Translations under genes and position numbers: made by a program
Shown here: positions 22,247 through 33,110 of the stretch, piece by piece
How the letters are laid out: each line of letters begins with the position of its first letter
Numbering within the stretch: the stretch's first letter is position 1
From: Trametopsis cervina
Taxonomy: Eukaryota > Basidiomycota > Agaricomycetes > Polyporales > Irpicaceae
Assembly (NCBI GenBank): GCA_022385755.1
Contig: MU278349.1
Span: forward strand, 930,001-994,000
Direction: 5' to 3'
DNA length: 64,000 nt
The notes under the pieces: model-generated
The model's database searches: none
Told to the model about the DNA's origin: nothing
The model's input: the letters and a program-made list of their open reading frames with translations, nothing else

Positions 22247-24988
22247 CTACTTGAGAACAACACTACCCCGGGCACGCTCAGACACAGTCACTTGCCGGCC
22301 GCTGCGTGTAACCTTCTCGGCAAATTCATGACCCTTGGCAACTTTGGACGGTGGCTTTGATACGGCCTTGGTGCCACCGGACGAGCTGCCAGAATTGCTG
22401 GGGTTACTGAAAAAATAGACTTAGTTCTGTGGATGAAGTCAATACAGCTATGCGTACCCTCCTGAAGGACCCGTTTCTGCCCGCTTGCGCTTGCGCAAAG
22501 CTGCCTCAGACGGCTCTAGGTTATCAGTGACGGTCTCTTCAGCTTCGGCAGCCTGCACCGGATCCGTATTCGGTGTGGCAGATACGGCACCGTCCAGGAC
22601 AGGCCCAGGGCTGTTGCGAATATCAGTCCCCGTGGAACCTTCGGCGACAATAGCCTTCTCATTCCCGGCCGAAGATGCCAATGCGTCCTCGGATGGAGGC
22701 GGAAACACAGATAATGATGGGTGGCCTGCACTTCCAACGGGGTTGTTGGATGGAGGCGGGGAAATTGAGAGAATGAACTCCAGCACGTTGTGAATGATAT
22801 CGGTTGCCGAGTTTATGTTCATGTCGGGGGGAAGGATAGATTCACGTTCGATCACATCATCGCTTGGGCTGGAGCGATCGAATGCATGTGTGTGAAGCTC
22901 TCGTAATAGCATTGCCAGACCAAGGGTGAGCTGCTCCAGTTGGCCGGCCTTGTTGTAGAAGACGTCGCCGGTGATGTATCCCCGCTTATCCAACCACGAC
23001 CACATAGCCGGATAATCGAAGATACGTGGGCTCGGCAACTGAAGAAGATCGTAATGCCAAGTCGCCCAGGGTAGCATTTTCAAGGACGGATACTTGATGT
23101 CCTCTAACGTCGTGTCTCTGAAGCCAAAAGCGTGATCGGCCGCCGCTTGGAGCCGACGATCGTCCGGTGCCAATGCCTTCACGTATTTAATATGCCGCTC
23201 GCGCTGGCTGCGAAACTGGTCGGGAGGCTGGTCGGCATAATCAGAAAGTGCAAGAAGACCGTCCTCAATCTCTACCAGCTGCGTCGAGGTGCTAACGCGT
23301 GCGGCGGGGTGACGGCGGCCGGTCGGCCCGGCTGGTGTGGCAGCGGTTTTGGGTTTTGGCCCGATCTTACCATGTTTGAGAATGTCGTTAACACTCAACT
23401 CCTCGTCGTCGGTAAATACCGCCTCTGACTCCTCTGAGGAAGCCTCTCGTGCTCGCCTCTTGCCTTTCGCATTTTTTCCTTGGCCGGACATTTTCGACTT
23501 TTCCGGCCGGCGGGCAGAGCGACCACCGGCTGATAGCGGCTCGGTAGGGATGACCGGCTGGGAAGGATAAAGATTGGTATCGACAAGCTCGCCATTGCGT
23601 TGCACCCCTGTGAATCGGAGGAAGTGATCACCACGTCCACGGTATTGTTGAAGCAAAGCGACCAATGACCGGCGGCGAATGTGAGACGGATCTTCCACGG
23701 GCACACCCTCCAACCACATCCGGTCGACGTCAAAGTACTTATGGGGCTGTGCTCGAATATCTACCCAAGGAACCGAGGCCGACGGTAGGCCTGATGCCAG
23801 CACTGGGAACCCGAGTTAGTTCGTAATATGGCCGATGAGCACCGGTTACATACCATACTCGGCCGTCCATACCTCGCGCAAGGCTCGGCTGAGGTCCTTG
23901 GCATCCATTTTTGCTATGTCCCCATCGGAGGGAATAACACAGTGACCGGAGGCATCCAGGGCTAGCAGCGGCATATCTCTGCCCGTGGAGTCTGCCACCT
24001 TGGCCACAGTTGCGCCGCCGGCCACAGAGCCATTGTCATCGGGCTCAACAGCATCTACATGCAAATGAAACAAAGCCCTGATACAATGCATGGGAATACC
24101 ATACCGGCCATTTCTTGCACATACTTCTGCCATAGCGTTAACATGGTATTGAACTCTTTGTCCTTGGCCTTCGACATTGCAGACACCCGTGGGTCAATAA
24201 TGTCGTTGTTTTCCAGGCTACATATGCTATCAGAACGTCACCAGGAGTGTTATAAACTGTGCGCATACGCGGTAACACTCCACTCCCCTTCTTCGTCCTT
24301 GTAGCCGGTCAGCAAGACCGCAAATGGGATGCCGTAGTTGGTATTCAGTGTTCCCGCGACCGACTTCGCATACTTCAAGAGCTCCTTGCGATTCCTAGGT
24401 ATGTGGGTTATCAGCGATGATACAAAGCACTCTGGTGAGACTGCCTACTTAATCTGCTGGGTAGTGGTGAGACCATCAGAGTCTTTGTGCTGGCGTGCAG
24501 CCTCTCGGTATCGCGCTTTCTCATCTTCGGCCACATCTTCGGTCAGCTCTCTGAGTGCGATGTTTCTTGCCTTCAGGCCATCGCCCTGGCCCAATGCCTT
24601 CAGGCGGGCATGAAGCTCATCTACATGCTCCTCGGCCCACATATCCGTCCACTTTCGAGCCCGTTGCCGAGGAGCCGCCATCTTGGCCGTGGGAGCACTG
24701 CTCGGAGCCGGCTTAAAGTGGTTTTGCACGTAGTTACACGCACTCTGGTTGTCGGATAAGTATCGACATATATGAAGAACCTCTAAGGCACACCTCAGAC
24801 CACGCATGGACAGAGTATGGCGAGTCAGCCGGGCGTAAGGTCGCAACCTCTTCCCCTCCTTGCCGGCGAAGCTGACCACGAACATGGCGGTCGGCCGCAT
24901 CACGAAAGAGAGGGCCGATGCGAGCAATGACAGCCTTCTGTTGATCGCTGTACTGTTCGTAAGAGGGTAGGGATTTAGCTTGAGGCAT
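22247..24988 (-). CDS. Element gene C: large companion protein
   Basis: About 820 residues over roughly seven exons. Order: MPQAKSLPSYEQYSDQQKAV (24988 down); a basic helical segment, AAPRQRARKWTDMWAEEHVDELHARL then ARNIALRELTEDVAEDEKARYREAA (about 24680-24500), whose WxxMWAxxH...DEKxxYxxxA pattern resembles an HMG-box-like helix. Then AVLLTGYKDEEGEW (about 24340-24285), LLALDASGHCVIPSDGDIAK (about 23970-23910), and a central region with PHKYFDVDRMWLEGVPVEDP and LLQQYRGRGDHFLRFTGV. A basic linker follows, then the helical WATWHYDLLQLPSPRIFDY. The last exon begins after an intron at about 22457-22407 and ends SERARGSVVLK with stop at 22247-22249. Proteins of this layout accompany KDZ-type elements in mushroom genomes, from general knowledge; their role is not known to me. 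Probably nuclear. Confidence 0.65.
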
Positions 24989-25700
24989 TGCGAATGTGGT
25001 GAGTGTGCTGTGAGGGTGACGGATGACTTTGCTTCACACATCCAACATAGAGCCCTGTCTTGCACACAGCGTGGTATGTGTACGCCATCGCCTTATGCAT
25101 GCAATCTACGCTAGTTTCGATCACCCTCAAGATATCAACATAGCCCCTGCTATCGGTCGGCCGATGGCCCACACACCCTGCAACCACTGTGCGATCCCTA
25201 CCATGAACTTTGCAATCTCGTGCTCCTCAGCATTTACAGGTATAGCCCAAATAATCCCTCTGGATACGGAAGAAGTGCACAATCCTGTCAGATTAGAATC
25301 GTGGATCGGGATGAATATCTTAGATACATTAAGATCAGCATCGGGGATAAGGTCATGACATCACATCTTGAACAATCAGACCCTTGTGCCTTACGATAGG
25401 TGCCCGCATGATAATCCGTCGCAGTGATCAAATGACGATGCAATCACCGACCGCAAGGCGATGTGCGATGAACCGGGTGCTAACCGCCACAAAGCACGGA
25501 CCGCAGGCCGATGCTATCGTTGGCCCGATCTACGGCCGAAAACGAATCCGAGCGGGTAACACAATGAACCCCGTGATTGATAAGGCATGCTACAAACAGA
25601 TCAGATAAAGCACATGTGGCCGGCGGCAGCCAGCACCGAGCTGGTTCAGCCTCTACACCCTTTACACCCACACCTCTCTTGCGCTCTTCCCTCATCGACG
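24989..25700. promoter_or_regulatory. Divergent C/D promoter with array-like motifs
   Basis: A 712-base region between gene C and the dioxygenase. It contains TATCGGTCGGCCGATGG at 25151-25167 and GCTATCGTTGGCCCGATC at 25513-25530, both close to left-array cores (compare GCTATCGTTGGGCCGATA near 15951). No separate gene is supported. The dioxygenase frame is open upstream to an ATG at 25614. Confidence 0.5.
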
Positions 25701-27084
25701 ATGTGGCCAGAAATTGAAGTTCTCAGCTTTGAAGCAAAACACACGATGGTCCATGTCTGTGAATGGCATGCTGCTCGGTACTCTCAAACTGTGAACAACA
25801 TCTCCATCCCATACCCGAAGCTGCCACCAGATGTTGCCGCGGTAGACGATATGGCGGAACACATGTCCCGGCTCACGCGGATCGCCGACATGTTGGTTAT
25901 CGCGGGTCAAAACACTAGTATGTTCATCCCCGATCTGTGCACAGGCTATACAGCACTTACCAAGAGCAGTTAGACATCGTCGCTTTGATGCCGATGTATA
26001 TGCGACCGCCTTGGAGAACGGCCGAAATATCGAAAATGACCCTGCTCTACGGCAACAGCTCGGCATGACCGGCCAAGGCGAGATTACCAAGGTGATCGAC
26101 TTCCCGTGCATAATCACCGATCGTAAGGGCCGCATTCTCTGCTGGTATTTGCCCGAGGTTCTCGACCAGGCTACACAGGTGAGAGTGCCCCACGTCCAAT
26201 TATAATGGTTCTCATGTGCTCCATTACAGGAATGCACCCTACGGGGCTTCAATCAGCTTCGTCCGGAGCTTCAAAAGGCCTCTGGTATCCCTGTGGACTC
26301 GGTGAGAAAGCCTACCATCACGTGGAGACGCGATGCGCAGTATTTCCGGCCGAAGAACACCTGCCTCATTCCTCCCGGGATTCTGACATTTGCACCGGTG
26401 TGGCACATGCCCGGATTTTCGGTGCGTTATCAGATGTTTGTTGGGCACATGTTCGAACGGTTTACAAATGATATACAGCCACCAAAACATGCACCGGTCG
26501 AGGGTGCCGCATGGCGCGACTTTCGAAAGACAGACCGGTGGCCGAGATGGGTGGATGAGTTGCATGACCTTATGTGGGCGATGTTCACGGTGGCTTCGAT
26601 CTGTCATCCAAGGCAGCTGGCCGCCTACAATGGGTCTTTGAACTCCTTACGCGAATCCGGGCCGACGTTCGAAGAGGCATATGCCAACTGGCAGTGGCCC
26701 GGTCATGGCCTTGCCCTCATCTCCAATAGGCAAACACCATTTCACCGCGATCGGAAGACCGCGATTGGGATGTACGATATTATCGCGACATGTGGAAGAT
26801 ACGCTGACGGCGACTTTGCCATCGAAGAACTGGGTATCCGCCTGAGGTACAAGCCCGGCACACTAATCAACATCGCGGGTGGAATGCTGCGCCATGCGGC
26901 GGAGGTGGGAGAGGGCGAACGGGTGGCAGCCGTGTGTTTCATGCGGGAAGAGCTGATGGAAGCCACAGAAACCGCTATCCCTTTCTTGACCGACATGGAA
27001 CATCGCTTGACAGATATCGAAGGTTGGATCGTCCCCGACACAGAGAGCCAACCCGATGATGGTGCCTCCAATCATTCGCAGTAG
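25701..27084 (+). CDS. Element gene D: TET/JBP-family 2-oxoglutarate/Fe(II) dioxygenase
   Basis: About 420 residues in three exons (introns near 25.9 kb and 26180-26230; the first has an uncertain donor). The jelly-roll catalytic core is complete by eye. An H-x-D iron pair sits in TPFHRDRKTAIGMYDI (His codon 26743, Asp codon 26749), the distal iron His in NIAGGMLRHAAEV (codon 26893), and the 2-oxoglutarate Arg follows in GEGERVAAV (codon 26920). Upstream family-like segments include FDADVYATALENGRNI, VIDFPCIITDRKGRILCWYLP and WPRWVDELHDLMWAMF. The TET/JBP family oxidises 5-methylpyrimidines in DNA; fungal members expand together with KDZ transposons in agaricomycetes. The likely substrate is 5-methylcytosine, perhaps in the element's own CpG-rich arrays (inference). 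It lies just upstream of the transposase on the same strand. Start uncertain between 25614 and 25701. Confidence 0.85.
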
Positions 27085-27156
27085 ATTATGTTTTAAAGTT
27101 GTCCATAGCCATCAATACAAATTGCCTCATCGCTCCATCCTTTACCTCCTCGTCCA

Positions 27157-30100
27157 ATGGCGCGCGCGACAACAAGAAAGATTCGAAGTAAAATACACGT
27201 GTATGCCGCCGTGAAAAAGCCCATGAGGCATGGGCAAGGCACAGTCGAAGTTCTTGATCGAATTGCGTTTTCGCCCAGCCGATCCGAAATGCCGGACCAC
27301 GGGGCGGATGCTCTCCCGACCAACCAGTCACCGGTCGATGAACCTGAAGCCACCGTGCAGAATATCCCTGACCCTGTAGCGCACAACACACGAGTGTGTA
27401 CTTTCCGGTCATGCGTAATTGCTTTTTCAAATAACATAAATGCCTTTGTAGTCACAGAACTACTTCATGCGTCAATGGCTGGAAAATTACCGCTCAGCCT
27501 TTGAGGAGGCCATACTTGCGGGTGAGACTCCGTCATCCTTGAATCCAAAGTGTCCCTGTGGTGCGGTAGGCGATTGGCGGTGTGATGACTGTTTTGGGCA
27601 ACCGGTGCACTGCCTGAAATGTCTCCAACAAACTCACAAACGGCTACCCTGGCACCATATCAGTCAATGGCAGGCCGGCGGGTACTATAGCCGATCATCG
27701 CTAGCAGCGACCGGGATACAATTATTGTGTGGCCATGGTGGGGGAGAATGCCCAAATAATGTTAGGGTAATGCCAATGCACATAGCAAGGCAATATCCGA
27801 CGGAACAACATGCACACAACCGGGTGGGTACGCCGGCCGATCCCAGTGGTGATGAAGACGCCGACGACATCCCTGCTGAGCTATGTATGGAGGAGGTAGT
27901 TGGCAACGACGATGCCACACTACCAGATACACTGGAGGACGAAGCAGACCGTACTGACCCGATCGATATACTTGACGATATGCCCGAAGAAGACGACACA
28001 GAGCTTACCGGTTCGGCCGCGGCGTTTGGCCCCTCACAACGCAAGCCCGGCCAACTCACAGTAATTGATATCACCGGAATACATCACATTACCGTAATAT
28101 TCTGTCAATGCCCTTTTGCACCCGCTCGTTACCGCCAGCTCCTCGATCTTCAACTCTATCCGGCCAGCTGTGACCGGCCGGCTACGGTGTTCACCTTTGC
28201 GGTGTTAGACAACTTCATTCTCCATAATCGCGCATGCAATACACCTGCGCAGAGCTACTTCAATGTTCTACAGCGGATAACCGATCCCATTCAGCCGCAT
28301 TTGACAACGGTACCTCCGGCATCTTATGACCTTGTTCGGCTGCTGACCTGATTACTTAGAACCGCTACAGGGAATTTTTGCGTGTCATACGCCAATGGAG
28401 GCACTTGAAAACACGTCGGCAGAGTGGCGTGTCTCACGAGGGATATCGGTCAGACGTTAAAGGTCAGATGGCGTTGTTCTGCCCCGCCTGCCCTCAACCA
28501 AATATCAACCTACCACCGGATTGGCAAAGTGATGCAGACCGGTATCGTCCTTCCCCATACAGCCTGTATGTGTGCCGTACTAATGTGTAGGATAGATGGA
28601 AGTACCGTATTCAGTTGGTGATGGATGGGAACTTCGCGGCCGAACATCAACGCATGAAGAATCCTGAAGATGATGTCTGGCTGGCCGATGGCGACGGGTT
28701 TTTTGTGGGTCGTGGCCGGTTTCAGGAGCATTGCCGAACGGCTGTAGAGCGTGTACAGGTCAGCCTCTCACACCGCAACAGTTGGTGCACTATCTGACTT
28801 CGCATTAAAGCGATCTTCATGCAATGATCATAAGGCTGTTAATGGTCCTGGCCGGAAAAGCACACTGGATGCAACCGGCATCGGGGCAACCGCTTGTGCG
28901 CGACACGGAGCTATGGTACCGCACTCCGTGGTGAACTTTACCCGTGGGGAGAAGTAAGTTACTGATCGGCAACTTCTCACCTGAGCTAACAAGGTGGTTC
29001 AGGCAGCGTGACATGGACTACTCCTATGTGAACAGTATAGAAAGGCTCATCCATCCATCGATCTCCGAGGCGGTCGTTTATTACGATGTGGTATGCCAAT
29101 GGATGGTTCATCTCGGGTTTCGGATAGAAAACTCCCCCATTCTGAGCGACATGTTGAAGCATCTACCGAACTTGCGCACGGTGAAGGGAATTGGCTTATT
29201 TCATGTTCACGGACACAAGCAGGCCTGTCTGCCCAGGTTTTCCCCCGACTTTATCAAAGGCGTGGGAATGGTGGATGGTGAAATAATTGAAACCCTCTGG
29301 GCCGGCCTCAACGACACCAGTCGAGGAACCCGTGGAATGACATCGGCCCATCGACAAGAAGTCATTGACGATCAAATCGGCTATTCCAACTGGATGAAAA
29401 CCATCCGCATTGGTATGTCGTCAGAGCAGCATACGTCTGGTTCTTTCTGACTGGCAATGCAGTCAATCGAATTCGTGCCAAATACAAGCGAGCGAGGGAA
29501 ATGCTTGCGGAGAGTGAAACCGCCTTTGAATCGGTCGACAGAACCCTTGCCGATGATGACCGGCATGCATGGTCGGTAATGGAGTCGGCGGCATTGTTGG
29601 ACAGAACGGAAAATCCAGAGACGATGGATATTTTCGATGTTGATGAACAATGCGGTATGCAGTAATGCCGTGACCCCGTCAGTTGCACCCTAACACTTCA
29701 CAGCACCTGGCTTGGCCGATCGGCTTGCAGCATTGTTGACGTTGGAGACCGGCCGGGATGCTACCACCATTGGCCGAGCAGCATGGATTGCACACGGCCT
29801 GCGGCTACAGGAGGATCAGTACGTAATATACCAATATGGGATATGCTAGTCCTGACAAACTCCAGGCTTGCACTTGCCTCGGAGGCACGAAAACTAAGTC
29901 GATACGCAGGGAAGGATGAAAAACTAAAGTTCATCCGCAAGGAACAACGGCTTGCGGTTCAGATTGCCTCTCACGAACGTACAGGCAAGATATACGCCTC
30001 CATCATACCCTCGGGGATTGATATGTCGTCAACCAATGTGATAGAAACATTAGCCGATGAACCAGCCTATGACGGTGCGGAATGGGATGCGGCCGATGAA

Positions 30101-30955
30101 GAGGAGGAACATGCCGATCGGGGAGAGATGGTGCCAATAGCGGCCGAGCTAGAACAAGATCAAGTACCTGCGTACAAGCTCCCCATTCTGCTGTTTTCCA
30201 CACTTTCGGTGACCGACGATAGCAATCAGCAGCTCCGAGCGGGTCTGCAAGAGGAGGTTGCCCTACGTCAAGGCCAAGCAGAGGATAAACTTGCCTCTCT
30301 TAGAGTACTCCTTGCTTGGAAGTCTGTAGTCTTCCGCAGGGGCGTGCGCCCAGCCGGTGCATATAGCGAGCAACTGCGAGCTTGGGAGAAGGTGCGATCT
30401 GTTGCCACTAGCGTGCGACAGCAGGCTAGTGCGTATGAACACTCACGGCGAATCATGTATACCATTACCGATGACACAAGCCCTGAAGGCATCGCCATCC
30501 GTACCAGATTTAAACCGCTCACAAAAGCTGATCTAAAGATCAGCACAGAGTTTCTGTCTTCCGATATCCGTGGATTGCGTCATACTCACCAGTCCTGGAT
30601 TTGGAGCGGTGCACATCCATCCGGAATTGATAGTGGAAAACTGCTGGACGAATGTAGGTGTATTTGTGATCTATCATGATCTGTTTCTGATTTCATCGGC
30701 TCAGATCGACGAGTGGTCTGGCTTAGAGCAAAGGCCCGAAGGGATCGATGGAAGGAAGAAACTATTCTGATTCCATTTGAACTAGAGTGCATTGCACGCT
30801 TTTATCAGCATCATCGGATGCTATGGACGGATAGAGCACAGAAGACCCACCAGCGCGGTCAAGGGGCTGGATACACAGCATACGCTCTACGCCAAGCACA
30901 GGTTTGGAAAAGACTGGAAGAGCATGCGACGCAAGCACGATCAACAATTGACTAG
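27157..30955 (+). CDS. Element gene E: KDZ-superfamily transposase with CxC2-like cluster
   Basis: About 1100 residues over roughly ten exons. The N-terminal ATG at 27157 gives MARATTRKIRSKIHVYAAVK. After an intron (donor near 27392, acceptor near 27458) comes RQWLENYRSAFEEAIL and a cysteine cluster, CPCGAVGDWRCDDC / CLKCLQQTHKRLPWHHISQW, with GGYYSRSSL and LLCGHGGGECP: the CxC2 cluster associated with KDZ transposases. The core follows: NRYREFLRVIRQWRHLK, VMDGNFAAEHQRMKNP (Asp codon 28624), NDHKAVNGPG and ATGIGATACARHG, FTRGEK joined to RDMDYSYVNS, VVYYDVVCQW (Asp codon 29085) and VDGEIIETLWAGLND (Glu codons 29280 and 29289). A C-terminal helical region ends RRVVWLRAKARRDRW...STID. The acidic triad is present, so it may be active. 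It cuts and rejoins element ends in the nucleus. The acidic insert DPSGDEDADD...EEDDTELT near 27.9 kb is disordered. Confidence 0.92.
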
Positions 30956-31057
30956 ATAATCAGTGGCCAATAGTCGTCGGCCTGCGGACATGCATAGCTA
31001 TATATATAGTAACCTTGTACAAAGTCCATGCATTGTGTTCGAGTCACGGCTACTGCC

Positions 31058-31708
31058 ATGGACATGCGAGAAATTCCCAACTTCCTTCATGACCAGGACT
31101 GGCGCAGACCGGCGGTGATCAGTAATATGGCCGAGTCATATCTTCGTATTTATGCCGCCCGCTGCCGTCAGGCATTGCAAGCACTTCCGGCCGAGGAGGA
31201 CATACTGAATTGTGCACGGTTCAAACGAGGACTTGTGGAGGAACTGGTCAGTTGCATACATGCGTTATACTCAACTGGCGACTCACCTGTGTACAGAGAG
31301 CGGTCATCTTTCAGGCCGGCATCCTCGCTGCAAAGTGCCGCGAGGACAAGGTGCAGCTGCAGCAGCCACTTGTCTGGCTGCTCAATAAGGTCACAATTAA
31401 CTTCGACAAGGTTGACCTGGACCTCGATGACCTTCGCGCTATTGTGTTTGAGGAGCAACCGGCACCAGATAACATGTGGGGGGATCAGTGGTGGACATAT
31501 CCATTGGTGGGTAGCAGAACCGCCAATATGCAGCCCCCCGCCGATCATTGGTGGTGGAGCTTTGCAAATGTGAGCACATACTTTAACACTGCAAACACGC
31601 CTGCTCAATTGCAATCTGTAGCCTCCCATCGAAATTATCGAGCTTACTGATTCGGAGGATGATGACGATGACACCAAATTGGATTCTGATAGCAACGGCG
31701 GTTTGTAG
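31058..31708 (+). CDS. Element gene F: small protein with SUMO-interaction-like tail
   Basis: Three exons joined in frame: MDMREIPNFLHDQDWRRPAV...RFKRGLVEEL, intron 31247-31300 or so, then RAVIFQAGILAAKCRED...WWTYPLVGSR...DHWWWSFAN, an intron near 31570-31620, and PPIEIIELTDSEDDDDDTKL ending GGL with stop at 31706-31708. About 180 residues. The last exon holds IEIIELTDSEDDDDD, a hydrophobic run with a Leu-Thr and following acids, the form of a canonical SUMO-interaction motif. The Trp-rich middle (WGDQWWTYP, HWWWSF) is unusual. An upstream in-frame ATG lies at 31028. No known family. The longer antisense frame over the same bases is taken as a shadow. Confidence 0.6.
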
Positions 31709-31829
31709 AAGTACATGTATCGTTTACATACCAAGCCGCTGTTTTGCTGGCACGAATATTGCTACGGCATTGCACCGGGCTACCACGATATCTGACCAAT
31801 TGAGAGTAATGCGAAATGATGCCCTTGCC

Positions 31830-33110
31830 TTATAATCGGCAGACCGGCACCGCCACATTCTCCCTGGGCTATGATGATTCATTTGGCCGGCAGATAGTAT
31901 GCCATTCCAACTCAGCCGGTCAATAGTATCATGTACCGACCTACAGCTATTGTATGCAACCAAGCAATAGTATCCTTATACTATTGCTGGCCGGTCGATA
32001 GTATCCTCATATGCTCGGCGGCTGTTGTATCTGGCTGGCCGATAGTATCACGGTATGAATACCGACCGACCAGTGTTATCACGGTTTGCCCAACAGCTAT
32101 CACACCCGGCCGAGCGATAACATCTCTAGGCTATCAATAGCAGGTCGATACTATCATAGTGTACAACGCTACTATCATGTCCGGCCGACAGATAGTATTG
32201 CTATGCTATCACCGGCCGGTTGATGTTATCATGATGTTCGGCGCCAACGTTATGCCTGGCCGGCGAATAGTGTCACAATACTATGGCTGGCCGTTCGATA
32301 CTATCATCATATGCTCAGCTGCTGTTGTATCCGGCCGAACGATAGTAACACGGTATGAATACCGACCGATCAGTACTATCATGGTATGCTCAACAGCTAT
32401 CACACTCGGTCGAGTGATAATATCCTTATGTGATTAAGAGTAAGTCGATATTATCGTGGTGTACAATGCTACTATCATGTCCGGCCGACAGATAGTATCG
32501 CTGTACGGACACCGGCCGGTAAATACTACCATGCAATGCTCTACAGCTATTGCATTCCACCGAGCGATAGTATGCCAATACTAATACCGGCCGGTTGATA
32601 GTATCCGTACATGCCTGGCTGCTATTGTTTCCGGCCGACCAATAGTATCACTATACGATTACTGAACGGCCAGTAATATCCTGGTATGTCCGGCAGCCAT
32701 TGAACTCGGCCGAGAGATAGTATCCCTATGCTATCAATGGCAGGCGGATGTTATCATGGTATTCAATGCCATTATCATGTCCGGTTGGCAGATATTATCA
32801 CGATACAATGACCGGCCGGTGGATATTATCATCATATTTCCGGCTGCTATTGTATCTGGCAGACCGACAGTATCACGGGACGATTACCAACCGGTCGATA
32901 CTGTGATGGTGCGCCCGCTGGCTATTACACTCGGCCGAGTGATAGTGCCCCTATGCTGTCACCGGCCGGTGGATAGCATTGTGATATGTCTGACCACTGA
33001 TGCATCCGGCCCCGTGATAGCATGGCTGTGCCATCTCCGGCCGGTAGATATTGTCGTGCTACAGCAAGTCGTTCCGGAGTCCGGCCAATAGGTATTATCG
33101 TATCGCACAA
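31830..33110. repeat. Right subterminal array: ~75-bp repeats in 300-bp higher-order units
   Basis: Cores of the form CCGGCCGGT-x-GATA-x-TATCAT alternate with CCGGCCGA-xx-GATAGTATCAC. Cores at 32512 and 32587 are 75 bases apart. The block ATCATGTCCGG starts at 32174, 32474 and 32774, exactly 300 bases apart, with weaker matches near 31874 and 33074. So about four 75-bp units make one 300-bp unit, repeated about four times and diverged by point changes. The core in reverse complement (TATC-x-ACCGGCCGG) resembles the left-array core, so the two arrays are roughly inverted relatives. Confidence 0.8.

Noticed and set aside
25587..25700. Dioxygenase start at 25587 or 25614
   Set aside because: The first is not ATG; the second is possible, but the extra residues are Pro/His/Leu-rich leader-like sequence. 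25701 was used and the doubt noted.
31168..31734. 188-codon minus-strand frame opposite gene F
   Set aside because: Longer than the plus-strand exons, but its sequence has no family resemblance. The plus strand gives three phase-compatible exons and a coherent acidic C-terminus, so the minus frame is taken as a shadow.
15570..33110. CRISPR array interpretation of the repeat blocks
   Set aside because: Eukaryotic context. Repeats and intervening sequence are both degenerate copies of one unit, without unique spacers or cas genes.
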